Shown here piece after piece: positions 45,546 through 58,142 of a stretch of 64,000 nucleotides of DNA (the stretch's first letter is position 1; the number at the start of each line of letters is the position of its first letter). The notes under the pieces were generated by a model, which saw only the letters and a program-made list of their open reading frames with translations, did not search any database and was not told where the DNA came from. Origin of the DNA: Akebia trifoliata. Lineage: Eukaryota; Streptophyta; Magnoliopsida; Ranunculales; Lardizabalaceae. The position numbers and the translations under genes were made by a program. The stretch covers positions 3,472,001 through 3,536,000 of the forward strand of contig CM030709.1 in NCBI GenBank assembly GCA_017979445.1. The letters run 5' to 3'.

Positions 45546-48317
45546 AAGTTGACTATAATTTAGTATTTTTCTTTTAAATGCCTCTTTTCAATACATTTTT
45601 TTGTGAATATTTAAGATGACGGGTTATTATCAAGTTAATGACATAGCCCTTGACCTAGGTCTTCTCATTAAAAGCGACAGACCCAAAGGCATTTGCTTTC
45701 TACCTCATCGAAGAAAATGTTTGCCATCTCGATGCTATTTCTTCACCACTTAGGGGTGTAGTTTGTTCCAAGGATTGGGTTGTTCGCCTATTAAAGCAGT
45801 ACGTGAACTAAGTTCAAAATATTATGAGACAATTCAATCCATATCTAGTGTGGGCTTTAAAAATGATGAGGGTCTTTATGTCATTTTCATTGGTCATCAA
45901 GATGGGGTATGTCAACAATTGTAAGTTTGTAACGAGAACATATCTAAATGAGCCATGATAATCCAATTTAGGCATGTGGCATACTCAATCGACACCTCTG
46001 ACATGATAGACTAAAAAACAGCTCCTCTCAAAATATAAAATTGTACATTTTTATAGGGGAATCATAATTTTGTATTTGAAGTGAGCAAATCTATAATTCC
46101 TAAGCCTATTACATCAGAGGTGTTGGTTGAGTAGGCCATGTGGATAAGTTAGATTATCACTATTTTATCTAAATCACTCTGAATTATTAAAAATAATTAA
46201 GATCCTGTCATTCTCATTTTACTTCTTATATAAAAAAGAAGAACGACCGAACAACATGTTGGGTAGGTTCAAAATTGGCATTAATCTTAGATTTTACATG
46301 TCAAATAAAACACAAAAAATTAAAGCTTTTTCAGTCACGTTTTTCTTTCTTTCTTTCTCCCAAATTAAAGGTTATATAACACCCATTCAATCGAAGACAA
46401 TACATACTTGTGTCATATTTGATGGTTGCCAATTCATTGGTTGTAGTCTTCTTGTCTTTCTCCATCAATCATATATTGCTTTATTCCCCTGACAAGTTCA
46501 ATCACGCTTTCTATTGCTGTCTGTTGGAAAAAAAAAAAAAAAAAAGAGACTCTTGAGGACAAGACCAAGCTCCACTGAAAGCGGATCTATCTAATAACAT
46601 TTTAATTTTTGGCAAATTATTTCTTGATCTTTTTTAAAATTTATAATAAATTAAGGATAAGTTTTTAATTTCATAGAAATATCAATTTTGTAATAAGGTT
46701 TGTACCATCTTTTGGATTGTTTTGTAAAAGTAACAAAAAGAGACATTTCTCAAGTAATTAAGATTCGCAAAAGTACTAAATTAATTGCATTTAGTGATCC
46801 AACTTTTTGTAAATGATGGTATTTAAGTGATTTTTGTTGATATCCAAGAAAAAATAATAGAAAAGATTTATCTCTAAATTATTTGAAGAATTATGATGAT
46901 TTTGTTTGTTATCAAATGTTCATCGTAGATAAAGTCGAATAATATTACTAAGAGAGAGAGAGAGAGTCTCGAATGCACAAGGTTAAAGTCAAATAATATT
47001 TGTAAATGATAAGAAAGGACTAAGTATGCTCCCTAGGTCTTGATTTCAAATCTTTATGTCCCTCTACAGTAATAATATAATAGAAGTGTTGGGTGGGACG
47101 TAACGCTTAGGGATTAATTCTGATGGATAAGGTTGTCCTATAAATTGAGCAAAAATTAATGAATCACAATCAATCCACTAGACTCAGAGATACCATGTTC
47201 CAAAAAAAAGAATATATATTTACAAATGATTTGCAGAACATTTTGCACAGAAAAACGTTTGATTGAATTTTTAAAGAATTAAGTTGGTCGGTATAATATT
47301 ATTTCTTACATATTATTTGAATTGCATCACAAACTATACAATGTATTTTAAGAATTATTATTTGCTTTTGCAAATGATTTGCAACGTAAAGCATGGTCAT
47401 AAGTTGTAATCAATCATATCCAAGTGTCTTTGATTTAATCTTCTTTAAAAAAAATTAAAGTACCATAATTTTATATCATTAAAAACTTCATCAATTTTGT
47501 GCATTTTAGGTATAAAATTCAATTTTCAAAATATATTTATTGCATTTTAGCAAGAGCATTAGTTAACAAAACCCAAAAACTTATTGTCATAAAGTTATTC
47601 TGATGTATGTCCTCAAGGGCACAGTGCAATAAATATATTTTTAAAATTGGAATCTGAGGGTATTTTGATAAAATATAAATTTTTTAAGGGTTTTCTTTAA
47701 ACAAAATCCAATTTTCAAAGTGTAGTTATTGCACTTTAACGGCACACCTTAAAAAAAATCCAATTATTTTAATTAAAAAAAAAGGCAATACAATTACTTA
47801 AGCAACACTTTCTTTCCCATGGTGGGGAACAATGACTTTTATTGCTGAGGTGGTCATATTAACTGCTTAAATGTGTTATCAAATCAAATGGCCCTTGGCT
47901 TAATTAATTTTTTTAATATCATTTTATATATTATTTTCATCTTATTTGATTATTTATTAGTGCAATACTAATGACTAAAATATTATAATCTTTTAATTTA
48001 CAAATCTGCTTTGCAAATTAAATATAAAAACGCAACTCTTAAATAGGTAAAAACCAAGAGCTTCTATTGCCACACCAATTTTTACTAAGAGCACTCCAAA
48101 TGTGTGCTAACGCTTGGGTGATTTCATAAGAATTGGGATGCTCTTGGCAAAAGTTGGTGTAGCATTAGAATCCCTAAGAAAACCTTTAATTGCAATTTTT
48201 ACTTCACTCACAGGTAAATAAATAAATACAAAATTTGTAATATAAAATTTTGTATGATATCATCACAAATTTTAGTTTTTATTATTAACAAGGACAATAG
48301 TATAATTATTTTAGGTC
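45546..48317. other. intergenic, no gene seen
   Basis: AT-rich. A foldback-like cluster at about 47505-47760 repeats the word CAATTTTCAAARTRTAKTTATTGCA in direct (47510, 47708) and inverted (about 47625-47655) copies. A (GA)n microsatellite is near 46952-46967. No coding exon is recognised. Confidence 0.45.
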
Positions 48318-48523
48318 AGGATCCCTTAACTCTTAAGAATGACTCATGAAAAAAACACATGATCCCAATTCTTTAAATGCAAAATCTAATGGTTGAGATT
48401 TATCTTTGGGATAAGTATCTCCAAGATTTGTCTATCAAGATATTTGTAAATCTCAACCATTCGATTTTGTGTTTAAAGAGTGGGGATTATGTGTTTTTTT
48501 CATGAGTTATTCTTAGGAGTCTG
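48318..48523. mobile_element. small foldback element (AAATCNAATGGTTGAGATT family, copy 2)
   Basis: The arms of about 80 bp pair well: GACTCATGAAAAAAACACAT and AATCTAATGGTTGAGATT on the left, mirrored by AATCTCAACCATTCGATT and ATGTGTTTTTTTCATGAGTT on the right. The loop is about 45 bp. It is similar to 4470-4652. Confidence 0.7.
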
Positions 48524-49554
48524 ATAAATTTGGGGTCCAACTCAAAACTAATTGGCATATCTAAAGTGATGTTAGGCTGCTTCACATGAGTGCGATTCGC
48601 TTGATCACATGATAAACATGTTTTGAGCTAATTACATGTCGAGCGCTTAAATGGAGCTCGTGATCACTCATTCCTCACTTGTTTCAATCTTAATAAATAA
48701 TTTTGCTTGGTTGTACAAGGAGCATGCTTGAGGGAGTTACTACAATCGCGCACGAAACTCAATACACCCCCGCACATGTGGGTTGGACTAGGCCAAAGCA
48801 TATGGAGATATGAATTAGATAATATGAGAGAAAGAAATTTCAACTCTGATATCATGATAAATTTGGGGATCCAACTCAAAATCAATTGGCTATGACTACA
48901 GAAACACATAGGTTAATAAAAAGGGAGACAATGCAATTAATGTTCGATGTGCGACTAAATGCAACAAAGTCAACGGATCCCAACCCAATTATTTTATCCA
49001 CTTTTTACTCTTTAAATTCTTCTTTAAAATAAAAATAAAAATAAAAAGACAAAAATAGTTGACACTTGAAACACATATGATAGTAAATTTAAAAAAAAAA
49101 ACAAAACGTTCAAAGGTTGAGTGTAAGTGATGGTGTTGGTGAAAAGCCGCTGTTGACTTGAACTTTGATTTTATTTATTTATGACAAAGGGGGTTTGGTA
49201 GAAGAAATGGGAGGTAGGTAGGGGTCCATTGTGAAAGGAGATTGAAAGCTACTTCACTCTGATGACGTAGTCTTCACCTCCAATGACGTATTCGCTCGAT
49301 CCCTGGCCTATGATCTACTTGTCTCATAAAAATAATAGAAACCCATGTCCTTTATTTTATTTCTACTTAGATTAATTGTTATATTAATTAATTTTATATG
49401 GTCTAAAATGGTTGTTAGTGCTTCTTTATATGATTGAGATGGGTATATCAAAGAATTCCTTAGAAAAAAGAACCCTCAAGAAATTCATGTTGACCTCTAT
49501 AAAATATATTTTTCCTCTTATGTTAGTTGTATGTTTGATGCTTTCGAATGAGTG

Positions 49555-49751
49555 TAATGATTTTCTGACACTCCCCCCACCCCCTCTCTCGACACACATC
49601 CCCTGACGTGGCATGTGTTAGAATCATAGATTTTTTTTTCTCAATATACATAATTGCGCATATTTATGGGGATGTATAATTGTGTATCCCAAGGGAAAAA
49701 TCTATGGTTCTAGAACATGCCACGTCAAGGGGAATCAGAAAATCATGATTC
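49555..49751. mobile_element. GAAYCATAGAT-family foldback element
   Basis: The left arm has AATGATTTTCTGA, CCCCTGACGTGGCATGT and TAGAATCATAGATTT; the right arm has AAATCTATGGTTCTA, ACATGCCACGTCAAGGGG and TCAGAAAATCATGATT. The loop is AT-rich. No coding capacity. Confidence 0.65.
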
Positions 49752-51475
49752 TTAGTATGAAACTAGAAAAAACCACTTCAATTGGAGAGAAGTTTTCTTA
49801 GACGTCCTAATTTAGGTGTTATAGAAGATTATCAGATTTCAAAGAAAGTGGTGTTTTAATTTCAACTAGTAGTTGAGATCAACTTGAAGTAAATGGGCCC
49901 AATAGGAAACCCATTTCAACTCGTATGTGCTTTGTTTCCTTCATGGACTCTATAGGTATGGTCCAAGCCTTTATAGGTAAATGGGCCCAATAGGATACCC
50001 AATATTTCATAGTTCGTATACCATAACCTTCTTCTTCTAAGTTGAGTTAAACCTACGTCCTTTCTTTTTTAAGCTATCTTATTCCAAGAGCTCATACCCA
50101 ACCTATGAAGTAACGCCATGTGTCATTTAGGAATAGTGAAATTCACTGTTATCTCTCTTTTGACCGTAATAGAGAGGTCGCTCGGTTATGTAGCAAGAAT
50201 GTATGATTCAAGAAGGACTATAATTCTGTGAATAAAAAAGGACTATAATCCCTGGGATTTCAGGATTTGAGTGACAAAACTAAAGGGGACTCTTGAAGAG
50301 AGGATCATGTACGATTCTTATCCCAAAATAAAAGGAGATAAGGTTGGTTGTGTGTAAAATAAGAATCCTTATTCTATAAATAGGGATGGATCTCCACATC
50401 TAAGGTATGCAAAAATTCTCAATACTTAATCTTTACTAACAATTTCATAAAATCTAACTTAGGTATCGAAGGCTCTGTGGAACAGGGATCAGAGACGATT
50501 TCCAGAAGTTGCAGTGCATCAAATCGCTGGAAGGGAGATCTTGAGGAATTCACAAAAAACACCTCTATAATAGGCAATTCAATGGAAGTTGTGCATGTGA
50601 TGGAGACCACTAACAAACACATTAGAAATTGAGGAGATATTTATTTCATTAAGACTATATGTGTTAGTTGTTGGGACCATATGAGTTTGAATTATTGTAT
50701 GATCGACCTGGGTCTCATAGAATTGAATTATTATTAGTAGTAGTAGTAGTTTTTTGAGTATAACGAAGTATATTCAATTTGGACCGGACACGTGATACCT
50801 CAATAAAAGAATTATATTTGAGAGTAGAGAGTAGAGAGACTCATTCGACCACAATCTCAATATAAGAAATTTAGAATTTAATTTGGTGATGACCTCAAGA
50901 TTCATGCATCAATCACCTAATATTTGTGGAGACCAAACAACTCAATCCTTGTGTAAGAAACTACCCAATCATAAGTTTAAAACTATTAGTCAAGACTTTG
51001 ATCACTCTATGGGAGATTAGTCGAACAAGATCCAAGGTTGTATCAAAGTTGTATCCAAGCCTTGTAATGGTTGTTAAGAGAAATCTTGTCCGCTAAAGGA
51101 AAGATAACGTTAAAATATGAATCCTGTCAAAATTGCATGCATAACTCTTTTTCTCTTCTTTTACGATTCAATGAGTATTTCATGAATGTTGAAGGTACCG
51201 ACTTGTAAGTTGGTTAAAGTTTGTTTCAGGAGACAATCATTCTAAAACTTCTAACCCCATCAAATGTGGTTTACAAGTTGAAGAATCATGGACTATCAAT
51301 TTTTATCATTAACCTGTAAATTAATTTTGATAAGGTTAGAAGTCTTAGAATGATTTGATTTTTTATGTGAATGATCTCATATCTATAAATATCATATTTA
51401 CAAAAAATCAGTCCATTTCGAAACTTTTAATCCATATAAGACAATGGTTATCAAAATTAGGTTGTCTCCTGATCC
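49752..51475. other. intergenic, no gene seen
   Basis: No supported exon. A short (AGT)n repeat is at about 50733-50748. Short open frames in this interval show no domain or splice context. Confidence 0.45.
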
Positions 51476-51962
51476 TAGGCATGTACAAGTTACCCATTAC
51501 TTGAAACCCGACCCCGGAATCAAATCGAATTGGACTGAATCGAACCTGATCCGAAAGATTTTGATCTAGGTTCAAATTCCACCGTTGAGAACCGGCCCGA
51601 ACCGAACCAAAATAGGACCTGAACTGAACCGATATAATATGTTTATTTATATTACTATTATCACAAGTTCTTAGTTGGCATGGTGGTAAGCCGTGGTGGT
51701 TCAGCCATTCCTTAAGTTCGTCTCCTTGGATCCTACTTTTTTTTAAATATATTTCAAATTCAAGTATATGAATTTTTGTTCTACTCGAACTCAAATCGAA
51801 GAATACCTTAAAAAATCGGTTCAGTCTTGATTTCGATTTTAGCCATTGGACGAAAACCTAAATCCAAACTGAACCCGAAATACTTTTGTTCGACTTCGGT
51901 TTCAACCTTACCTGAACCAAACCCGAAAATTTGATTCGGATATACCCAAATGTACATCTCTA
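51476..51962. mobile_element. hAT-type non-autonomous element, 487 bp, perfect 8-bp target duplication
   Basis: The left end is TAGGCATGTACAAGTTACCC; the reverse complement of the right end is TAGAGATGTACATTTGGGTA. CCTGATCC flanks both sides (51468-51475 and 51963-51970), an exact 8-bp duplication that marks hAT transposition. The interior has degenerate CCGAACC/GAACCGAA words. At about 51664-51735 it also holds a tRNA-like stretch (TTAGTTGGCATGGTGGTAAG, then AGTTCGTCTCC) ending in T, perhaps a truncated SINE. No transposase. Confidence 0.88.
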
Positions 51963-52090
51963 CCTGATCCATATATATATATATATATATATTTGAAGAA
52001 TGTTGCCCTGAAAATGATTATTGATATTATCTTAAATAGGTGTATGGGAGGTTATAACATAACTTTCTCTAAGATATTTAAAAGAGTAAT

Positions 52091-52245
52091 TCTAAACTGA
52101 TTTCGCTCGATATTATACTGACGTGGCAATGTGCAAAGAAGCATAATTTATTTTACTCAAGATACAAGGCAAGTAATCTATGATTCTCTATACACTACCA
52201 CTACCACGTCAACACAATGTTGAGTGCAGTGTCCAATGAAGTCAG
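52091..52245. mobile_element. GAAYCATAGAT-family foldback element (diverged)
   Basis: The left end is CTAAACTGATTTCGCTCG and the inverted right end is TTGAACTGACTTCATTGG. Both continue to TGACGTGG. The core ATCTATGATTCTCTATACAC is the family word inverted. The right arm matches the partial copy at 10395-10490. Confidence 0.5.
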
Positions 52246-53012
52246 TTCAACATTTTCCTATTTAAAAAGGATTGAACAGGACCACCATTAATTCAATGAA
52301 TAAACATCCATTTATCAAAACCTACTATCATCGACCCCACTTTTACTAAAGTAGGAAGTTGAGAATTTATTGATGCTCTCGTGACTAGTAAAAAGTATCA
52401 ATTTTCCATCTCCTTGTTGACATGTTACATACTCCAAAAAAAAGACCAAAAAATATTCTACTTGTCAAAAGCTACACCATTCGATCATCATCTACATCTA
52501 GGCCACATAAACAACTTCTTAATTGGGCTTCAAGTTAATGATTTAAGCCAAATATTTAAAGTTTTCTAACATTTGGGACTATGGGCCCTTCTTTTGGTTA
52601 ATTGACATGTAACGGTACATTTACTTTCTGGCTAAATAGTAAAGACCCATGACTGAGTTCAACACGAAATTAGAAATGCTTTTATAGGACTTTTCTAAGC
52701 TCCATTGATGTTGCATACTAGAATAATAGCTTAAGAGTCACTATAAAAAAGAAAAAAAGAATAATAACTTAAGGAAGTGTTGGCATGTGCGTGTGATATC
52801 AAAGAAAAACACTTTCCTTATTAACTTAATAAGTCTTACTAAAGATTGTTTTGTTTAAATGGATTATCTCACGGGCAATCAACACCATACTCTTATAGAT
52901 TTAATGGAAAAACTCATACCAAAAAAAAATATTCAAAATTTTTTTTTGGCTTCATCCAAGATTTTTGAAACTAAACGACTACGAAACTTCAATGAGCTCC
53001 TAAATTTAAATT

Positions 53013-53068
<56 letters not shown>

Positions 53069-53400
53069 AAAAAAAATGAGGAGTAATATTGAAGAAAAAA
53101 AAGGGTTGGATAATGCTGATGCCCTAAGAAGTATTGGACGTTAGCATTCTTTATTTATATATATATATATATATATATTGATTTTTTTCTTTTAAAGTTC
53201 ATATAATTTTTGTCCTCTGCCACCTTTGGATCAGATCATGTTTTTGGATGCCACAAGGTGAGGTTACAACACTTAGTAAGAGTTCAAATCTTACTAAGTT
53301 CGTCAAGATAGTTGGACTCACGAGCATAACAGGGGAAGTGGTGTGTTGGGCGGCTCACGAGATGAGTTGTTGTAGCTGCGTACTTTAGGGTTTCATGTGA
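52246..53400. other. intergenic; AT microsatellites
   Basis: Pure (AT)n at 53027-53064 and a second TA run at about 53156-53179. No gene is seen. The last 100 bp or so leads into the phytosulfokine promoter. Confidence 0.5.
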
Positions 53401-53436
53401 TTTAGTGATTGGTAGTTGGTTGTTGCCTCGTTTCAT

Positions 53437-53549
53437 GTATTTATATCTGCTGCCACCTGCACCAACGCCACCTATCCCTCCCTTTACATCTCTCTCTCTC
53501 TCTCACTCACTCTCTCTTCTATTCTACCTGAAAATTCAAGCAAGGCTCC
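53437..53549 (+). promoter_or_regulatory. core promoter and CT-rich leader of the phytosulfokine gene
   Basis: TATTTATATCTG at about 53437-53448 fits a TATA box about 105 bp before the ATG. The leader is rich in C/T with (CT)n at about 53489-53520, common in plant leaders. The transcription start is inferred near 53470. Confidence 0.5.
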
Positions 53550-53658
53550 ATGAAGCAAAGTTTTCATTTTCATGGACCTCTACTCTCTCTTCTCTTCCTT
53601 TTCCTTCTTTACTCCTACTCAATTACAGCATCTCGTCTTTTGATACCCAAACTAGGTG

Positions 53659-53715
<57 letters not shown>

Positions 53716-54890
53716 TTCCTACGAGACTAATGGTGTGTTGTGTTGTTTACAGGTGAAGAAGACATGGTGAATGCTGATGGGTTTCCTCTGACAGTTCCTA
53801 CATTGGAAGTAGAACAAGTGGTATGATGGACTTTGAGACATTCAGGTCTTATTTGGGTTCTGACAAAGTGCTTCTCGGTTGTATTTTTTTCCGATGGAAG
53901 TATTTTTTTTCGTAGATAAAATTTATTCGTAGAAAAGTCAATTCAAGATTTCACAGAATCTCAAATGAACCAATTACACAATATCACATGTAATGTATTA
54001 AGACCATTCCCAATTTACAAAACTACCCTCATTGTTAGGTTTGATGCCATTGGTCATTTGACATTCTTTAAAATCCTGGTTGACTTTCGTGACTAAGAAA
54101 AAGAGGGAATTAAATCAGTTCAGCATTTTAAAATTACCAAAAACAAATTAAGTCAGTTCAGCATTTTAGTAGCTCATCGGACTATCTTGCATTTTAATGT
54201 ATTAAAATACATTGATTTAACAAAAATGCCTTCTGAACACTTAAAACATTGAAAGTTGAATTATCCAACATTTTAATAGCTTGCTTTAACACCTCAACAA
54301 TTTAGTCTCCTTTTAAAACGTTAGATGGTACAGATACTTAATTCGTTTTTGATAATTTTCTAAAAAGTAGATTTTTTTTGTAAATATTAAAATATAAAAC
54401 CCTCTTTTAGTAATTTTCCAGGAAAAAAAAATTCTCCATTAATTGCTTGAATGAGTTTCTTTGAACATTTTGATAATTATTAGATAAATTTTAGTTTAAT
54501 ATTTAAGCAACACTATGAAGTTATTTATTTATTAAATAAAAATTAGTAAGAAGTATAATCAGCTGAAAAAAATTGTAATTTTTAGTTGATTCCGTCATAC
54601 ATCTGAAGTGGAAAGTTGGTTTGGGCATTTTCTCACTTCTTGTCCATTTTCAGCATTTGTGGTCATCAAGAATCACTTCTCGTATTCGTTATGAAACATC
54701 AATTTAAACCTAGAAGCGCTTTTTGAGCTTCTTCCAAAACCCTATATGACTTTCTTCATGATTTTTTTGTTTTTTTTTACAGCTGATGGGAGTGGAGGAT
54801 TGTGACAATGGAGATGAAAAATGCTTAAAGAGGAGAATGATTTCAGAGGCTCACTTGGACTACATTTACACCCAACAGCATAATCCTTAG
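53550..54890 (+). CDS. PSK: phytosulfokine precursor, 3 exons, 93 aa
   Basis: Precursor of the secreted, tyrosine-sulfated growth peptide phytosulfokine, perceived by PSKR leucine-rich-repeat receptor kinases. Exons 53550-53655, 53753-53820 and 54783-54890 join in phase with GT-AG introns. Residues 1 to about 27 are a hydrophobic signal peptide ([19 protein letters not shown]). The C-terminal third has the family pattern: C65 and C72, then LKRR, then LDYIYTQ, with the mature YIYTQ at residues 85-89 followed by QHNP. The Asp before the first Tyr is what the sulfotransferase expects, and family precursors are released by subtilases. Intron 1 holds a (CT)n microsatellite. The length matches the family (about 80-90 aa). 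The gene was split by introns and is too short to be obvious as a single frame. Confidence 0.95.
53662..53709. repeat. (TC)24 microsatellite in intron 1 of the phytosulfokine gene
   Basis: An uninterrupted dinucleotide run beginning 7 bp after the donor site of intron 1; the whole intron is only 97 bp. Its length is likely to vary between individuals. Confidence 0.9.
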
Positions 54891-56223
54891 ATTTCATCAA
54901 CTATTTTCCTCCCAATAGTACTCTTTTTGGTTTTAATAGGTCCCCTTGAAATACTTAAATACAATAGGTTACTATGTTGGATGGAAATGAATAGAGTTTT
55001 ATTTGTATTAAAATGGAAGTGTGGCACCATAATATAGATATTAGATACTATAATAAATGTTATTGTTTCTTCCAATTTGTTGTGATCTTGACTTAATTTA
55101 AATGGTATGGCTTTCTTATATGCATGAAAAGACTTTAAACTTGGAAATTTTAGATGGTTCTCCATATTTTTTTAGATGGGCAAGTTTGGAAACTCTAATT
55201 GCTTTTGTGGGGGAAGTAATATAAGGATGGGTCGATCAGACTATAAAATTTTGAGTTTATTAACAATCATGAGTTTAAGAGAATTGGTACTGTTGTTGGA
55301 GTAGATAACTAACAGTTCCTCATTTAGTCCATCATGCATGGTTTTAAATTCCAGTTTCACGTCTCGTCTTGCTCACGAACAATACTAAGATAACTCGGGC
55401 AAGTCATTTTGGTCTTATACAATTTTTTAAATCTATTTCAATCCAAAAACAAGGAAAAAAAGAACAGAACTTCTTTACTTGGATATTCAATTGGGAAGTC
55501 GCTACGTACTACTATGAAACAACTTTAGACATCACTTTCTTTTAAATAAACATCAATTTTTAAATCTAAAGTGTATTTTTCGTGAGCGGAGGGATCGTAC
55601 AAAAAAGGGGCGGAACTTTAAACATTGACTTTTTTTTTATCCTTAAACATTGATTTTGAAAAAATCAGAATCTAAAAACCGTCGAATCGGCAGCACTTTT
55701 TCTTATAGACATCATTTAAAAAGTGATGTCTGAAGTCGTTTTTACCAGTAGTAGATGCTTTAGAAAGATCATGCAGAGATCTACAACAACTATTTAATGA
55801 TTTTTAAAATATTCTAAAACTCAGCTTGATTGTCAGATTTAGGCGATCTCATCATGAATATCTTAAACAGACCTATGCGCGTAATCGACTATGAGAAGCT
55901 CTCCTCAAACCAAATATGCTTATGTTGTGATCGAAAGAAATTAATATTTGTAGGCGTGAAAGTAGCAATTGAAAGCTGAAACCCATCTTAACATAAAGAG
56001 AAATTATAGGCTCAGCCCACTATGAGGCCATAACTTTACTACTCTTACGCATTAGACCAGACCATTGTTGCATCTTCTAGATTCTCATAATCCTTGGATG
56101 GCATTCCATGACATGATTTGAGCCTCAGTGAGTGCCCAAATTCTCCAAAATGGTTCACATCACGTGTATATGTGAAGATCTAATAGCGGAATTTAATCCA
56201 GAATTGATGGCATTGCTAATAGA

Positions 56224-56367
56224 AGAATAATGATGAATGCATGAGGTTTTGGTACGCGGCTGACGTGGCAAGGGCACAGTACCACACATCTTTTTCCTGT
56301 GTATCCCGATGAAAAAGTTCTATGGTTCTGTGCTTTTACAATGTCAACAATGTGCATTCATCGACTC
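56224..56367. mobile_element. GAAYCATAGAT-family foldback element, GATGAATGCA subgroup
   Basis: The left arm has GATGAATGCATGAGG and GCTGACGTGGCAAGG; the right arm, inverted, has GTCGATGAATGCACATTG and CACAGAACCATAGAACTTTTTC. The CATCTTTTTCCTGTGTATCCCGATG stretch is shared (inverted) with 61474-61585 and 62836-62990. Confidence 0.65.
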
Positions 56368-57496
56368 CTATTAGAAATGACATTTTTCTTTGTTTTTTTT
56401 TTTTTTTTTGCACTGATCCTTCTGTTTCTGATTTCAGCTGATTCCTGATTTTGGATGAGAATCATTTTTATAATCCTAACAAAAAATAATATGCTAATAA
56501 TCGGATTATGAACATGCAAGAATTGGATCCTAGAATCCAAACCAATGGAACAGATGGACCTGTAAGACTCTTTGATCATCCATTGAAGAGCCTTCTTTAG
56601 GCCCAGGGAACCCAGCATGTATTGTACCTCTGCTGCTCTGCTAAGTGCACACTCAAATTTATAATATAACAGAATAGCAAACTTCAAAATTGTCCAAAGT
56701 GGGAGAATTAACATTCAAACTCAGGAAATTGAACTCCAATACATGCACACAATGCAATTTGATGTATCAAGGAATAGATTCTATAACTTGCGACGTTCCT
56801 GCTAAAATTTATAGATGGCAATCGGATAAAAGAAAATTACTATCAAATGCCAATTACATGGTAAGTTAGGTGACAATTAAACATAAGAACATGTAAGCCA
56901 TTGGACCAGGGGGCATAAATCAGTGCCACATATCTCTCTCCCTTGAATCAACGGGATGCCAAACAACCTCATTTAGCATTCAACATGGGTTCCCGCTGAC
57001 TCTTACAGAGAATTGAAGGATATCCAACAAAAAGTATGTAGAGGGAGTATAGATGCCTGCAAAACCACGATTTTACATATCATATTCATGTACACACATG
57101 CTTACACATGTTTTTGGATTTAAATGCTTTGTTCACACGCGACACATATAGTAGTAAAAGGAAAATAATCAAACAGACATGGACTGGCATGCGTACAAGT
57201 TCATTTCGGGTAAAAAAATTGCCGAGTGCATCCAAATTTTCAGAAATTAAGTTCACTAATGAGATGTAGAGGAATATAAAAACTAAGATGACCAACGATA
57301 TTTACATTACTACGATTGATGCTAAAATAGTAAGACCCAAAATAACGACAAAATCCACATATGAAGTTCATTAGGTAAGCCCACCGATATGCTAGTGGAG
57401 GAGATTTGTTGTTCATCAAGTAGAAGAGTTTAACTTGTTATTTTTCAAATATTGAAACAAGTTTTTTATGCAACTCTCCAAAATTAACAAGGAAAA

Positions 57497-57655
57497 TGCT
57501 CAAGGGACATTGAAATTGACATCGTTTCACACATTGCTGACATGGATGTGTGTACAGAATCATAGATGCTTTTCATCAAGAAACGAGGGAGAAGCATCTA
57601 GGGTTATGTGCACACCTATGTGTGATACGATGTCAATTTCAATGTCACTCCAGCA
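57497..57655. mobile_element. GAAYCATAGAT-family foldback element, 159 bp
   Basis: The arms match over about 70 bp, with a perfect 20-bp stretch: GACATTGAAATTGACATCGT on the left, inverted on the right. Then come GTGTGTACAGAATCATAGAT and GCATCTAGGGTTATGTGCAC. The ends TGCTCAAG...and inverted TGCTGGAGTGAC resemble those at 41712-41878. Confidence 0.75.
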
Positions 57656-58142
57656 CGACTCAATTAACAAGCATGAAAAACTGCAATACAAACCAATAAA
57701 GTCTTACCAGCAGCTTCGTTCCGTGAAAATTGATGCTGGAATGCTGAGAAGAGCTGTAACGCCTGTCCACAGATCCCAAAGGAAAGAGTCACGTAAATCT
57801 CACCACACAAAAACCTGCAAAATTCAACACTCCAAAGTTTGTGTTAGAATACTCCAAGATGGACATAGCTAATAAGATGAGATGACCCATCTAGTTAAAC
57901 ATTTAAGGATCCTCCACAATTATTAGGAAAAAAAAATCCTTTTGAATTGATAGAATTAATAAAAAGAAATGGGTTCTCATAGGAACACAGAAATGAAATT
58001 TAATAAAAAGTTAAAAAAGAATGAGAACCAAACACTGAATATATTATAATAAATCATCCATAATCAAGGAAACCATTGACTATAAAACTAAAATAGGAAA
58101 AGATGATCTCCAAGGGCATCAACTGCTGAAGCAAATGAGGCC

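Larger units (their letters stand above)
54891..58142. other. intergenic; repeats and 3' flank of HSFA3-like gene
   Basis: The interval 55335-55430 (ATGGTTTTAAATTCCAGTTT, CTCGTCTTGCTCACG) is a partial copy of the ATGGTTTTAAA-ended repeat. Foldback elements are at 56224-56367 and 57497-57655. Open frames over 56358-56714 and 57468-57872 have no domain, and the second overlaps the foldback. The last 50 bp or more is likely the 3' UTR of the heat-stress factor gene. Confidence 0.5.

Noticed and set aside
53405..53659. An 84-residue frame overlapping the phytosulfokine first exon
   Set aside because: It is in another frame. The PSK frame splices to exons 2 and 3 and ends with the diagnostic YIYTQ.
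57468..57872. A 134-residue open frame
   Set aside because: It runs through a foldback element and has no family motif or splice support.
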